A stretch of DNA of 64,000 nucleotides from Rhodanobacter sp. C05. GTDB taxonomy: Bacteria; Pseudomonadota; Gammaproteobacteria; Xanthomonadales; Rhodanobacteraceae. The stretch's first letter is position 1. Each line of letters begins with the position of its first letter. The notes under the pieces were generated by a model. That model did not search any database, was not told the origin of the DNA, and was given only the letters and a program-made list of their open reading frames with translations. The DNA lies in NCBI RefSeq assembly GCF_002001165.1, contig NZ_MUNQ01000016.1, positions 124,001 to 188,000 on the forward strand, read 5' to 3'. Both the position numbers and the translations under genes were made by a program. Positions 39,781 to 48,971 of this stretch are shown piece after piece.

Positions 39781-40665
39781 TCAGTTCGCCAGCGGCTCGG
39801 TCAGCATCGGGCGACGCACGCTCAACGCGGTACCCGCCGCCGCCACGATGATCGTCACGATGGCCAGCCACTGCAGCAGGCTGAGCTGCTCGCCCAGCAA
39901 CGCCACACCGGCCAACGCGGCGATGGCCGGCTCCAGGCTCAGCAAAGTGCTGAACGTGCGCGCCGGCAAGCGGGTCAGCGCGACCATCTCCAGCGAATAC
40001 GGCAGGGCCGAGCTCAGCACCGCCACGCCCAGCGCATACGGCAACAACGCGGGCGACAACAATGCGCTGCCGGCGTGCGCGATGCCGAACGGGATCGCCA
40101 GCAAGGCACCGATCGAAGTGCCCAGCGTCACCGCGTCCGCGCCGTAGACCGCTCCCGCCTTCTTCCCCAGCACGATGTACAACGCCCAGCCCACGCCGGC
40201 GGCCAGCGCGTACATCACGCCCACCGGATCGAGTGCCTGCACTTGTCCGCGTAGCGGCAGCAACAGGGCCAGCCCGGCAACGACCAGCGCGATCCAGACG
40301 AAGTCGAGCAACCGACGCGAACCGAACAACGCCAGCGCCAGCGGCCCGGTGAATTCCAGCGCCACCGCGATGCCCAGCGGGATCGTGCGCAACGACATGT
40401 AGAACACCAGGTTCATCGCGCCCATCGAGAGGCCATAGCCCCATAGCACGCGCCAGTCGCGCTGGCTGCCCGACCGCCGCCACGGCCGCCGCCACAGCAG
40501 CAGGAGCAGCGCGCTGAGCCCCAGTCGATAGGCAGTAGCACCCTGCGCACCGACCTTCGGAAACAGGTGCTTGGCCAGCGACGCGCCACATTGATACGAG
40601 ACCATGCTGATCAACAGCATGCCGACCGCGAGCGCGACCGGAGCAAGGGTGGAACGTGATGACAT
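39781..40665 (-). CDS. EamA/RhtA-like amino-acid exporter
   Basis: 294 residues from the ATG at 40665. Ten hydrophobic helices in two EamA repeats: the first half includes SYQCGASLAKHLFPKVGAQG and WGYGLSMGAMNLVFYMSLRT, the second VGVMYALAAGVGWALYIVLG and LEMVALTRLPARTFSTLLSLEPAIAALAG. This arrangement and spacing match RhtA, the threonine/homoserine exporter, rather than generic EamA proteins. The actual substrate is unproven. The longer upstream frame has no family-like sequence. Confidence 0.88.
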   Translation of the reverse strand: MSSRSTLAPVALAVGMLLISMVSYQCGASLAKHLFPKVGAQGATAYRLGLSALLLLLWRRPWRRSGSQRDWRVLWGYGLSMGAMNLVFYMSLRTIPLGIAVALEFTGPLALALFGSRRLLDFVWIALVVAGLALLLPLRGQVQALDPVGVMYALAAGVGWALYIVLGKKAGAVYGADAVTLGTSIGALLAIPFGIAHAGSALLSPALLPYALGVAVLSSALPYSLEMVALTRLPARTFSTLLSLEPAIAALAGVALLGEQLSLLQWLAIVTIIVAAAGTALSVRRPMLTEPLAN

Positions 40666-40891
40666 GAGCGCAGCCGCGGCGGGAGAACAGTGCACCCATG
40701 ATGCCCGCAGACCTGGACGAAACCCACCGTGCAGAGCATCTTGCTGGCACCATTGCTGACAGCATCTGACAGCAATGGTCGGCATGGCTCGCAGGGTGAT
40801 GCATGAATGTCTAGACTCTACTCACGAGATTTGCGAGCGAATCCATCGCTTCGCAAGCTCGTCGCGAAAACGAACCAGGGGAGACCTTCGA

Positions 40892-41206
40892 ATGCGTCGT
40901 CACTTCGTTCTGCTGCTTGGATCATTGATCGTGTTTCCAGCTGCGCATGCGCAAACCACCTACACGTGCATAGATTCAAACGGAAGCGCAACAAAATCTA
41001 CGAAACCGTGCAAGGGATTGACCGCGCAAGCCATTCATGGATCGACAGGCAGCCCCGAGCGGGACAACTACATTGTTGTGCAAATGTCTCCCGGTGCGCT
41101 GAAAGCTGTCGAAGCGAATACGAAAACTTCAAATGAGCGAAAAAATGCTCAACGGACGGCAAATGGGAACGGCGACGTCGAGCACCCTGACGTGGGGTCG
41201 CACTAG
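40892..41206 (+). CDS. Small exported protein, DUF4124-like
   Basis: 104 residues from the ATG at 40892, which has a strong AGGGGAG 8 nt upstream. Signal peptide MRRHFVLLLGSLIVFPAAHA is cut after AHA. The mature start, TTYTCIDSNGSATKSTKPCK, with two cysteines 15 residues apart, resembles the DUF4124 pattern of small periplasmic proteins in this group. A charged low-complexity tail follows. Function unknown. It ends in TAG. Confidence 0.72.
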   Translation: MRRHFVLLLGSLIVFPAAHAQTTYTCIDSNGSATKSTKPCKGLTAQAIHGSTGSPERDNYIVVQMSPGALKAVEANTKTSNERKNAQRTANGNGDVEHPDVGSH

Positions 41207-41273
41207 GGTTATTAGGCGTCCGCTCCCGACCGATAAAGTAGACATCTAAAAAGTGGATCGGCTCTCTCTTATC

Positions 41274-41747
41274 TCAGCCAGCCCCGCGCACCCGCATCGT
41301 CAACCCCTTCAGAAAATTCCGCAGCAGCTGATCGCCGCACAACTTGAAATTCTTGTGGTCGGGCTGACGGAACAACGCGCTTAGCTCCGGCTTGGAAACC
41401 GGGAAACCGGCACTTTCAAGGATCTGGTGCATGTCCACATCCTTCAGCTCGAATGCCACGCGCAACTTCTTCAGCACCACGTTGTTGGTGACGCGCTTCT
41501 CCACCGGCCGTGGCGGCAGGCTTTCGTCGCGACCGCGACGGTAAAACACCAGGCCGTCGAGGAAGTGCGCCAGCACCTTGTTGCTGCACTCGACGTAACC
41601 CGGTTCCTCGTCCTTCTTCAGGAACGCCTGCACGTCCTCCTTCGCGATCGGGAAATTCGCGTCCGCCAGCTGGGTGATCTCCACCACCTTGCCATCGCTG
41701 AGGTCGAGCATGTAGCGGATGGCGCGCAGTACGTCGTTGTTGATCAT
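41274..41747 (-). CDS. DUF1456 (YehS-like) family protein
   Basis: 157 residues made of two similar halves: MINNDVLRAIRYMLDLSD with FLDGLVFYRRGRDE, then TNNVVLKKLRVAFELKD with FLKGLTMRVRG. This duplicated helical layout defines DUF1456 / YehS. The function is not established. It is a lone gene with about 420 bp of gene-free sequence upstream. Confidence 0.93.
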   Translation of the reverse strand: MINNDVLRAIRYMLDLSDGKVVEITQLADANFPIAKEDVQAFLKKDEEPGYVECSNKVLAHFLDGLVFYRRGRDESLPPRPVEKRVTNNVVLKKLRVAFELKDVDMHQILESAGFPVSKPELSALFRQPDHKNFKLCGDQLLRNFLKGLTMRVRGAG

Positions 41748-42167
41748 GTCGTTCCAGTAAGCCTTGCCGAGATCGCCATGCTACCGCGCCACACGCGTAA
41801 CGATTAACCCTGTTTGCATCGGGCCTGCGTTTCATCTCTCACGAATCGAAGGAAACCACTCTGTGAACACGAAAACCCGGTTGCATGAACAGGCTCATCG
41901 CAACACGTCATCGCGTTGAAATTTCCAGCCCCGATGCGTGTACAGCGACCGTGGCTGCAGGCTATTCCCCCGCTTGCAGTCATCCCCCAGTCGCTGCCAC
42001 GCACCGGGGCTGGAGCCACTTGTCTGCGGATCAGTGATCCGGCACCTTCCGACCCGGACAGCCACCCCAGGCGCAAGCAACGCCGTATGGCATCCGAGGA
42101 CAGATCGTCGGAATTCGCGCGTCACAACCTACCCGGCGGCGAGCGATTTGGCTTACCCTCGCCTCTT
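41748..42167. other. 420-bp intergenic region before the ECF sigma factor gene
   Basis: Divergent promoter region between the DUF1456 gene and the sigma factor operon. Open frames on both strands here have no recognisable motif. I see no strong hairpin, repeat or consensus promoter; an ECF-type autoregulatory promoter could be present but I cannot point to one. Confidence 0.5.
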
Positions 42168-42722
42168 ATGGATGCTGCGGTCGACCCCGATGCGATGCTG
42201 ATGCTTGCCTATGCACGTGGCGATCTGGCTGCGTTCGAGGCGCTGTATGCGCGTCACCGCGGCATGTTGTACCGGTTCCTGTTGCGCAGCGTGCGCGACC
42301 CGCACCGCACCGACGAGCTGTTCCAGGAAACCTGGAGTCGGGTGATCAGTGCCCGTGCACGCTACCAGCCCCAGGCAAAATTCAGCACCTGGTTGCTGCA
42401 GATCGCGCACAACCTGATGATCGACAGTCTGCGGCGCCAGCGGCCGACGGCCGATGGTGACGAGGCCGAAACCGCCTTGGCCAACGTGGCGATGCCCGAG
42501 CGGTCACAGCCCGAGCATGTCCTGTCCGAGTTCGAACACCGTCGCAACCTGCAGCGTGCGATCGAGCAACTGCCGGAGGAACAACGTGCCGCCGTGCTGT
42601 TGCGACTGGAGCACGAGCTCAGCCTGGAGGAAATTGCCGAGGTGACCGGTGCCGGCCGCGAGACGGTGAAATCGCGCCTGCGCTATGCCATGAATCGTTT
42701 ACGCGAAGTGCTGTCCGAATGA
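42168..42722 (+). CDS. ECF-type RNA polymerase sigma factor
   Basis: 184 residues from the ATG at 42168. Region 2: DLAAFEALYARHRGMLYRFL, then RTDELFQETWSRVI and FSTWLLQIAHNLMIDSLRR. After a short linker, region 4: LEHELSLEEIAEVTGAGRETVKSRLRYAMNRLRE. There is no region 1.1 or 3, as in group 4 sigma factors. The stop overlaps the ATG of a membrane protein that is probably its regulator. Target promoters cannot be read from the sequence. Confidence 0.93.
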   Translation: MDAAVDPDAMLMLAYARGDLAAFEALYARHRGMLYRFLLRSVRDPHRTDELFQETWSRVISARARYQPQAKFSTWLLQIAHNLMIDSLRRQRPTADGDEAETALANVAMPERSQPEHVLSEFEHRRNLQRAIEQLPEEQRAAVLLRLEHELSLEEIAEVTGAGRETVKSRLRYAMNRLREVLSE

Positions 42723-43810
42723 CCGTCCAACTGCCACCGCAAGAGCCTGACGAGATGCTGCCCGGCGAAACCGAGCTGGCGGCACTGTATCGTCAGTTGC
42801 CGAAGAACGAGCCCGGCGCGGCACTGGACGCTGCCGTGCTGCAGGCGGCTGCGCAAGCCCTGGCGTCAGCCGAATCGGCCACGGTCCAGGCCACCGACCG
42901 CCGGAAGTTGCCGCGGGAACGCGGGGATTGGGTGCGCCCGAAACCCGATTCTGCAGCGAATTCAGACCAGCCCGATCCCGTGACAGCAACGCCATCCTTC
43001 AGCCGGCGAAAACCCGGTTCGCGCTGGCTGATCGCACTGAGCAGCGCCGCCACGCTGGTGCTGGTTGCCGGCTTGGCCTGGCGCATGCGCGGAATGCCGT
43101 CGACTGCAACCACACCAGATGCCGCCAGCTATCGGCCTGTCGCCAGCAGCCCGGTCGATATGGCGTCGCCTGCTGCCGCCGCCGCACCGTTGCCACCGCC
43201 AGCATCAGCGCCGGCTGCCCAGCAGGTCGTTGCGCAAGAGGCCGTCCAGCCGACCGAGCATGTCTCCGTCGCCGCCGCACCCGCAAGACTGCAGGCCGCA
43301 CGAACGACGTCGGCCAACGGCGTCATGAAGCTGCGCAGCACACCGCCACCTTCAGTCGCAGAAGCGACTGCGTCCGCTGCTGCTGCGCCACTTGCCGATG
43401 CCGGCATGAGCAGCACGGCAAAACCCGTCGCAGAAAACTATTCATCGGAGCCGGTAGCGAAAGCGCCGGTAGCGGAGGCTGCAGCGACAGCCCCGGACAA
43501 CCAAGCCAACCGGGCTGAAGTCGCCGCTGCGCCCGTACCCGCACCGCCACCACCGCCTCCCATGCTGGCCCCCATGCCCATGCAGGCAACCGCCGCCGCA
43601 CCGATGCCAGCGCCCGCTCCACCAACGTTCACCGAAAAAACGACAGCCGCGAATCCCGCCGATACGCCTGCGCAGGAACTCGACAAGATCCAGCAGCTGT
43701 TCGCCCAAGGCCATGACGATGAAGCGCGACAGCGCCTGACCACCTTCCATCAAACGCACCCGCAATGGGAGCTGCCGGCGCAACTTGACGCCCAACTGCA
43801 CAAGCCATGA
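42719..43810 (+). CDS. Single-pass, Ala/Pro-rich membrane protein, candidate anti-sigma factor
   Basis: 363 residues. The start overlaps the sigma-factor stop (ATGA). The N-terminal 100 residues are cytoplasmic and acidic near the start (LPGETELAALYRQLPKNEPG). One helix lies at about 105-123 (WLIALSSAATLVLVAGLAWR). It is followed by a long low-complexity A/P/V-rich region and a small helical C-terminal domain (ELDKIQQLFAQGHDDEARQRL) resembling a helical hairpin repeat. There is no zinc HxxxCxxC anti-sigma motif. The coupling and topology suggest control of the sigma factor, but no domain proves it. Confidence 0.7.
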   Translation: MTVQLPPQEPDEMLPGETELAALYRQLPKNEPGAALDAAVLQAAAQALASAESATVQATDRRKLPRERGDWVRPKPDSAANSDQPDPVTATPSFSRRKPGSRWLIALSSAATLVLVAGLAWRMRGMPSTATTPDAASYRPVASSPVDMASPAAAAAPLPPPASAPAAQQVVAQEAVQPTEHVSVAAAPARLQAARTTSANGVMKLRSTPPPSVAEATASAAAAPLADAGMSSTAKPVAENYSSEPVAKAPVAEAAATAPDNQANRAEVAAAPVPAPPPPPPMLAPMPMQATAAAPMPAPAPPTFTEKTTAANPADTPAQELDKIQQLFAQGHDDEARQRLTTFHQTHPQWELPAQLDAQLHKP

Positions 43811-44403
43811 GCGAAGGGTTGTCCACGCTGGCCCAGCATTGCCGGCATATGGAAGAAATCAAGAAGAGCCGCTTCCTCGCACTCGCCGCACCAGTGGATT
43901 CGACCGAGCAGGCGCAAGTCTTCCTGCGTGAAGTGAGCGACCCGTCTGCGACACACAACTGCTGGGCCTGGCGGATCGGCCAGGACTACCGCTTCAACGA
44001 CGATGGCGAACCCGGCGGCACCGCCGGCCGGCCGATCCTGCAGGCGATCGAGGGCCAGGGCATCGACCGTGCCGTGGTCGTGGTGACGCGCTGGTACGGC
44101 GGCATCAAGCTTGGCGCCGGCGGCCTGGTGCGCGCCTACGGAGGTACCGCAGCGGAATGCCTGCGCCGCGCCGAGCGGGTGCCGATTGTGGCGATGAGCC
44201 GGCTCGCCGTGCATTGCGACTTTGCCGGACTGACTCTGCTCAAGGCTCGTCTGAAGGAGCTGCAGGCCGAAGTCGAACGTGAAGTGTTCGGCACTGATGG
44301 TGTGGAACTGTGGCTACGGCTGCCGGAAAGCCGCGTTATCGAGGCCCAGTTGCGCGTCAGCGACCTGAGCCGCGGACGCAGCGAGGCAAAACGTCTGGAT
44401 TGA
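43807..44403 (+). CDS. YigZ/IMPACT family protein
   Basis: 198 residues. The start overlaps the previous stop (ATGA), so sigma factor, membrane protein and YigZ form one coupled set. The N-terminal UPF0029/IMPACT domain has EEIKKSRFLALAAPV, HNCWAWRIG, RFNDDGEPGGTAGRPILQAI and VTRWYGGIKLGAGGLVRAYG; the C-terminal domain is the small DUF1949-type fold. Bacterial YigZ proteins are linked to translation, but their biochemical role is not settled. Confidence 0.93.
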   Translation: MSEGLSTLAQHCRHMEEIKKSRFLALAAPVDSTEQAQVFLREVSDPSATHNCWAWRIGQDYRFNDDGEPGGTAGRPILQAIEGQGIDRAVVVVTRWYGGIKLGAGGLVRAYGGTAAECLRRAERVPIVAMSRLAVHCDFAGLTLLKARLKELQAEVEREVFGTDGVELWLRLPESRVIEAQLRVSDLSRGRSEAKRLD

Positions 44404-44515
44404 ACCGCCTGGTGGTGGTGCGGAGGATTGAATCAGCCGCCGCGCGCCCCACTTGAATGCCATTGGCCGTGTCCTCTCGGGCCGGTGTCATCTGCAATCC
44501 ACCCTGCGAGAGCCC

Positions 44516-46288
44516 ATGAGCGACGCCACCAGCGACACCTCCCGCCCTGCCCGCCGCATCGGCGCCCTGCGCCAGCTATGGCCTTTTCTGAAGCCCCATC
44601 GTGCGCTGGCGCTGGGCTGGCTGGTGTTCCTCGGCGTGTCCTCGGCATCGACGCTGGTGCTGCCGGTGGCGATACGGCGCATGTTCGACCAGGGGTTTGG
44701 CCATTCCAGCGCGGTGGCGATCAATGCCACCTTCCTCGGCCTGTTTGGCGTGGCGCTGGTACTCGCCTTCGCGACCGCGGCTCGCTATTTCTGCATCACC
44801 CTGCTCGGCGAGCGTGCGCTGGCTTCGATGCGCTCGCAGCTTTACGCCCACGTGATCCGGCTCGATGTGGGCTTCTTCGAACGCAGTCGCGTTGGTGAAC
44901 TGACCTCGCGCCTGGGCACCGATACCGAAGTGGTGCAGGCGCTGATCGGCTCGGGCATCTCGGTGGCTTTGCGCAGCCTGGTGATGCTGCTCGGCGCCGC
45001 CGCGATGATGGTATGGACCAGCCCGCGGCTGGCCGGCCTCACCGCCCTGGTGATTCCCGCGGTGATGTTGCCGATCCTTGTGTTTGGCCGGCGCGTGCAG
45101 AAACTCTCGCGTGCCAGTCAGGATCGCCTGGCGGACGCCGCCGCGATCGCCAACGAGACGCTCAATGCAGCGCCGGCGGTGAAGGCTTACGCGCGCGAAG
45201 ACATCGAAAGTGTCCGCTACGGCAACGCGATCAACCGTGCGCTGTCCACGGCACGCAAACGCATCGGCATGCGCTCGCTGCTCACGGCAGCGGTAATCGT
45301 GCTGTTCTTCGGCGCGATCACGCTGGTGCTGTGGGTTGGCGCGCAGGATGTGCTGACCCGTACGCTGAGTCCCGGCGTGCTGGCCCAGTTCGTGTTTTAC
45401 GCATTCTTCGCCGCCGGCTCGGTAGCGGGCTTGAGCGAGGTATGGGGCGATGTGCTGCGTGCGGCTGGTGCGATGGAGCGCATCGGCGAGCTGTTCGGCG
45501 AACGCTCGGACATTACCGACCCCGCACAGCCACTGGCATTGCCACGACCGATCCGCGGTGCGCTGCGCTTCGACAACGTGGCGTTCCACTACCCCACCCG
45601 ACCGGATGCGCCCGCGCTGCACGACTTCAATCTCGCCATCCAGCCCGGCGAGACGGTGGCGCTGGTCGGTCCCTCCGGCGCTGGCAAGAGCACGGTGTTC
45701 GCGCTGCTGTTGCGTTTCTACGATCCGCAGAGCGGCCGCATCAGCCTGGACGGAATCGACCTGCGCGCGCTGGCTCTGCCCGAGCTGCGCGGTGCGATCG
45801 CCTTGGTACCGCAGGAGACGGTGATCTTCGGCGGCAGCGCAGCCGACAATATCCGCTTCGGTCGTCAGGATGCGGACAGCGACGAAGTGCGCGAAGCGGC
45901 CCGCGCAGCCGAGTCACATGAATTCATCAGCGCGCTGGCTGGCGGCTACGACGCCGAACTGGGCGAGCGCGGCGTGCGCCTGTCCGGCGGTCAGCGCCAG
46001 CGCATCGCGATCGCCCGCGCGATCCTGCGCGATGCGCCCTTGCTGTTGCTGGACGAAGCCACTTCGTCACTCGATGCGCAATCCGAAGCTGCGATCCAGC
46101 AGGCGCTCGAACGGCTGGAGAAAGGCCGCACCACCCTGGTGATCGCCCACCGCCTCGCCACCGTGCAGCGCGCCGATCGCATCGTGGTGATGGACGGTGG
46201 CCGCATCGTGGCGCAAGGCACGCATGAGAGTCTGCTGGCCGAAGGCGGGTTGTACGCGGAGCTGGCCCGGCTGCAATTCGTGGCTTGA
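44516..46288 (+). CDS. ABC exporter, fused membrane and ATPase domains (MsbA/LmrA-like)
   Basis: 590-residue half-transporter that works as a dimer. The membrane domain has about six helices (about 20-310). The ATPase domain carries Walker A GPSGAGKST, Q-loop VPQETVIFGG, signature LSGGQRQRIAIARAIL, Walker B LLLLDEATSSLD and H-loop IAHRLATVQ. The start at 44516 gives MSDATSDTSR; the frame is open a little further. Related proteins export lipids, peptides or drugs. No partner gene points to a substrate. Confidence 0.93.
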   Translation: MSDATSDTSRPARRIGALRQLWPFLKPHRALALGWLVFLGVSSASTLVLPVAIRRMFDQGFGHSSAVAINATFLGLFGVALVLAFATAARYFCITLLGERALASMRSQLYAHVIRLDVGFFERSRVGELTSRLGTDTEVVQALIGSGISVALRSLVMLLGAAAMMVWTSPRLAGLTALVIPAVMLPILVFGRRVQKLSRASQDRLADAAAIANETLNAAPAVKAYAREDIESVRYGNAINRALSTARKRIGMRSLLTAAVIVLFFGAITLVLWVGAQDVLTRTLSPGVLAQFVFYAFFAAGSVAGLSEVWGDVLRAAGAMERIGELFGERSDITDPAQPLALPRPIRGALRFDNVAFHYPTRPDAPALHDFNLAIQPGETVALVGPSGAGKSTVFALLLRFYDPQSGRISLDGIDLRALALPELRGAIALVPQETVIFGGSAADNIRFGRQDADSDEVREAARAAESHEFISALAGGYDAELGERGVRLSGGQRQRIAIARAILRDAPLLLLDEATSSLDAQSEAAIQQALERLEKGRTTLVIAHRLATVQRADRIVVMDGGRIVAQGTHESLLAEGGLYAELARLQFVA

Positions 46289-46567
46289 GTAACTGCTGCG
46301 GATCGTTTCCAGCCGGGAGCCCGCGCTCGAAAGTGCACGCTGCCCCAGATTTCGGTCGGCGCAGACCGAACGCCATTTCGACATACCTGAACACCGCCCC
46401 TACTTTCACCCGAAAGTCACGCGCGCTTTCACGCCGTCGTCCTTAACGCGGTGGTCCCATGCTGACTGCATGAGTCTGCGCTGAGTGTCATTCGCAGACT
46501 CGCACTTCGGAACGAGGCCTGCGCAAGCCGGCGTCACCGATTCGTTTCCCCACACAAGGAGTTCCCC

Positions 46568-47086
46568 ATGATCAAGCGCATGCTTCCCCTGTTGATTGGA
46601 CTGTCGGTTTGCGGCGCTGCTTTCGCGCAGGACATGCCTGCCACTGCCCAGTCGACGACCAGTACCACTACCGCAAATCACACGACTACTACGACTACGA
46701 CCACGTTGTGGCCAGCCCAACCGCCCGCTGACGGATCGACCGAGGATGCTGTCAAGACCGCGATCGCCAACGCCGGCTACAAGGAAGTGAAGGGCCTGAA
46801 ATTCAAGAACGGTGTGTGGCGCAGCAAGGCGCGTGGCGGCAACAAGAAGTGGGTCAAACTCGCAGTCGGGCCGGTCAATGGCAAGGTGTATGCGGCCGAT
46901 ACACCGTCCAAGCTCAGCAAGGACGAGATCAGCGCCAAGCTGGCTACAGCCGGCTACCAGAACGTCAAGGACGTGAAGTTCGACGAAGGCCTGTGGGCCG
47001 CTGAAGCCAAGACGCCGCATGGCAACGACGTCGACCTGCTGGTCGATCCGGACGATGGCAGCGTGGTCGCCAAATCGCACGATTGA
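46568..47086 (+). CDS. Exported protein with two PepSY-like repeats and a Thr-rich linker
   Basis: 172 residues with a clear AAGGAG 7 nt before the ATG. Signal peptide MIKRMLPLLIGLSVCGAAFA. A threonine-rich linker (STTSTTTANHTTTTTTTT) precedes two related 55-residue units: DAVKTAIANAGYKEVKGLKF...NGKVYAAD and DEISAKLATAGYQNVKDVKF...DGSVVAKSHD. The units resemble PepSY-like domains that bind or inhibit peptidases or sense ions. It is a single-gene transcript with a clean terminator. Confidence 0.75.
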   Translation: MIKRMLPLLIGLSVCGAAFAQDMPATAQSTTSTTTANHTTTTTTTTLWPAQPPADGSTEDAVKTAIANAGYKEVKGLKFKNGVWRSKARGGNKKWVKLAVGPVNGKVYAADTPSKLSKDEISAKLATAGYQNVKDVKFDEGLWAAEAKTPHGNDVDLLVDPDDGSVVAKSHD

Positions 47087-47116
47087 TTCACTGCATCTGC
47101 GAAGAAGGTCTCGGGA

Positions 47117-47150
47117 GCCCGGCGCGTTGATGGCGCCGGGCTTCTTCGTT
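47117..47150 (+). terminator. Rho-independent terminator
   Basis: Stem gcccggcgc / gcgccgggc around a short loop, followed by ttcttcgtt, 30 bp after the stop of the PepSY-like gene at 47086. Strong GC stem and correct position. Confidence 0.8.
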
Positions 47151-47230
47151 TGATGGAGGAAAACCTGCGCACCGTGCATGCGTGGCTTGCGCTCGCGAGG
47201 ACGACCACCATTCCTGCCGCGTAACGCGAA

Positions 47231-48436
47231 TCAGTGCACCGATCGCTCCCGCTCCGCATCCACCGCGTGCTTGATCGCGGCCACGAACTCGCGCCGCGCG
47301 GCAACCAGTTCGTCGGACGTCGCATGCGGCCACGCACCCACCTGGGCGATCACCAGCTGGCGCGCGGGATCGACGTAGACCATCTGGCCGAAGATGCCGA
47401 TCGCGGCATAGCTGCCATCGGCATCCGTCCACCACAGATAGCCGTATCCGCGGTCGGGTTCGTCGACGCTTTCCTGGCGGCGCAGCGCACCCTCAAGCCA
47501 TGCTTTGGCGACTGCTGGCTTGCCGGCGATGCGGCCGCCGTCGAGCATGAACTGCCCCAGCCGCGCGTAGTCGCCCAAGGTGGCCGACAGGCCGCTGCCG
47601 CCGGTGTCGCTGCCATCGCATTCGTCCTTGATCCAGTACGCATCGGCGGCCATGCCGTACGGCTGCCAGATGGTCTGTGACAGGTAGGCGGCCAGCGAGC
47701 GATGCGTGGCACGCTGCACCAGGATGCCGAGCAGATCGGTTTCCGCGGTGTTGTAGTTCCAGTGCGTGCCGGCGGGCCATTGCCGCGGCTGCTTGCGCAG
47801 GTACGACAGCACATGCGCCTGGCCGTCGACGCAGGCGTGGAGATACATCTGCGCCACATCCGACTTGGCGTCGGCGTAGTCCTCGTTCCAGTGCACGCCG
47901 GAGGTCATCGTCAGCAACTGCTGCACCGTGACCTTGGCGTAGGCGCTGTCGCGCAACTCCGGGATATAGGTGCCCAGTGTGTCGTCCATGCTGTGGATGT
48001 CACCCCGCTGCAACGCGATCCCGACCAGGGTGGAGGTGACCGACTTGGCCACCGAGAACGACTCCCAGCGCTGCTCCGGCCCGAAGCCCAGCGCATAGTG
48101 CTGCAAGCGAACGCGGCCGCCCTGCAACACCATCACGCCAGCGAGGTGATGCTGGTCCATGTAGCGAGTCAGCAACCCTGACACTCCCTGCCCGCCCAGG
48201 ACCAGCGGCTTGCCCTGCGGCAACTCGTGCACATGCGTACCGTGCGCGGCGCGATCGCTGGGAAACAGCGTATACATCTGCCGGAACTGCGCCTCGCGCT
48301 GCGTCTGCGGCCAGAACAGCACGGCCTCGCGCTGTTCGCCAATGGTCGGTGTGTGCGGCTCGCTGGCTGCCGATGGCAGCGCGACAGTCAGGCACAGGGC
48401 GGCGGCGAGCAGGCGGAGACGGATCGTTGGGCACAT
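47231..48436 (-). CDS. Serine beta-lactamase-like hydrolase, exported
   Basis: 401 residues from the ATG at 48436 (MCPTIRLRLLAAALCL signal peptide). Class C / AmpC-type fold: SVAKS (SxxK) in SFSVAKSVTSTLVGIAL, YNTAE for the YxN motif (HWNYNTAETDLLG), plus LLTMTSGVHWNEDY and GYLWWTDADGSYAAIGIFGQ. Members include esterases, D-aminopeptidases and penicillin-binding-like proteins; the specific activity is not determined. No neighbour clarifies it. Confidence 0.88.
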   Translation of the reverse strand: MCPTIRLRLLAAALCLTVALPSAASEPHTPTIGEQREAVLFWPQTQREAQFRQMYTLFPSDRAAHGTHVHELPQGKPLVLGGQGVSGLLTRYMDQHHLAGVMVLQGGRVRLQHYALGFGPEQRWESFSVAKSVTSTLVGIALQRGDIHSMDDTLGTYIPELRDSAYAKVTVQQLLTMTSGVHWNEDYADAKSDVAQMYLHACVDGQAHVLSYLRKQPRQWPAGTHWNYNTAETDLLGILVQRATHRSLAAYLSQTIWQPYGMAADAYWIKDECDGSDTGGSGLSATLGDYARLGQFMLDGGRIAGKPAVAKAWLEGALRRQESVDEPDRGYGYLWWTDADGSYAAIGIFGQMVYVDPARQLVIAQVGAWPHATSDELVAARREFVAAIKHAVDAERERSVH

Positions 48437-48623
48437 GTCGGTGCGTGTCAGTCGGTGCGGGAGCACCATGTTAGCGGTCCGGGCCGTACCGCTGCGCGAC
48501 GGCATGAAATCAGCTCACGTTGCTCGATACCTCGATGCCACGGTATGGATCAGCCATTGCGGCACGATCGCCCTGAGCAGGTGAACCTTTCTTGATCGAG
48601 TGGATGGCGGTTGCCTTCTCCAG

Positions 48624-48971
48624 CTATTGGCAACGCAGGGAAAGGGTCTTCCGTGCATCGATCTTGTAGTCGCACCTTCCAACCTTGTGGGCGAGCTTCT
48701 CGTCGACCGTGCTTCCATCGGCATATTTGCATCGAATCGAGACAAACCGCCCCGCGTCATAGACATATCCAAGCTGCCAGTAACCGGATCGCTCGTGCGC
48801 TTCGTCGGGAACCAGAGTAGCCATCTCCTCCGGCGAACCGTCAAAGACATCCACGGAGCGCAGCGTCGACTTGCCTTGAGCGGGGCAGACATCCACCGCA
48901 TGAATGGGGGATGCGGAACAAGCGCAGAGACACGCAAGCAGGAAACAAAGAGGCAACCTATTCGACAACAT
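48624..48971 (-). CDS. STY0301-family periplasmic protein, candidate immunity protein
   Basis: 115 residues from the ATG at 48971, which lies inside the 3' end of the amidase gene (14-bp overlap). Signal peptide MLSNRLPLCFLLACLCACS with a possible cleavage after IHA. The mature part starts VDVCPAQGKSTLRSVDV and contains SGYWQLGYVYDAG, VSIRCKYADGSTV and a final CDYKIDARKTLSLRC, matching the Cys-bearing STY0301 pattern. Export to the periplasm and overlap with a predicted peptidoglycan amidase fit an immunity role. That role is inferred from pairing, not shown. Confidence 0.7.
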   Translation of the reverse strand: MLSNRLPLCFLLACLCACSASPIHAVDVCPAQGKSTLRSVDVFDGSPEEMATLVPDEAHERSGYWQLGYVYDAGRFVSIRCKYADGSTVDEKLAHKVGRCDYKIDARKTLSLRCQ

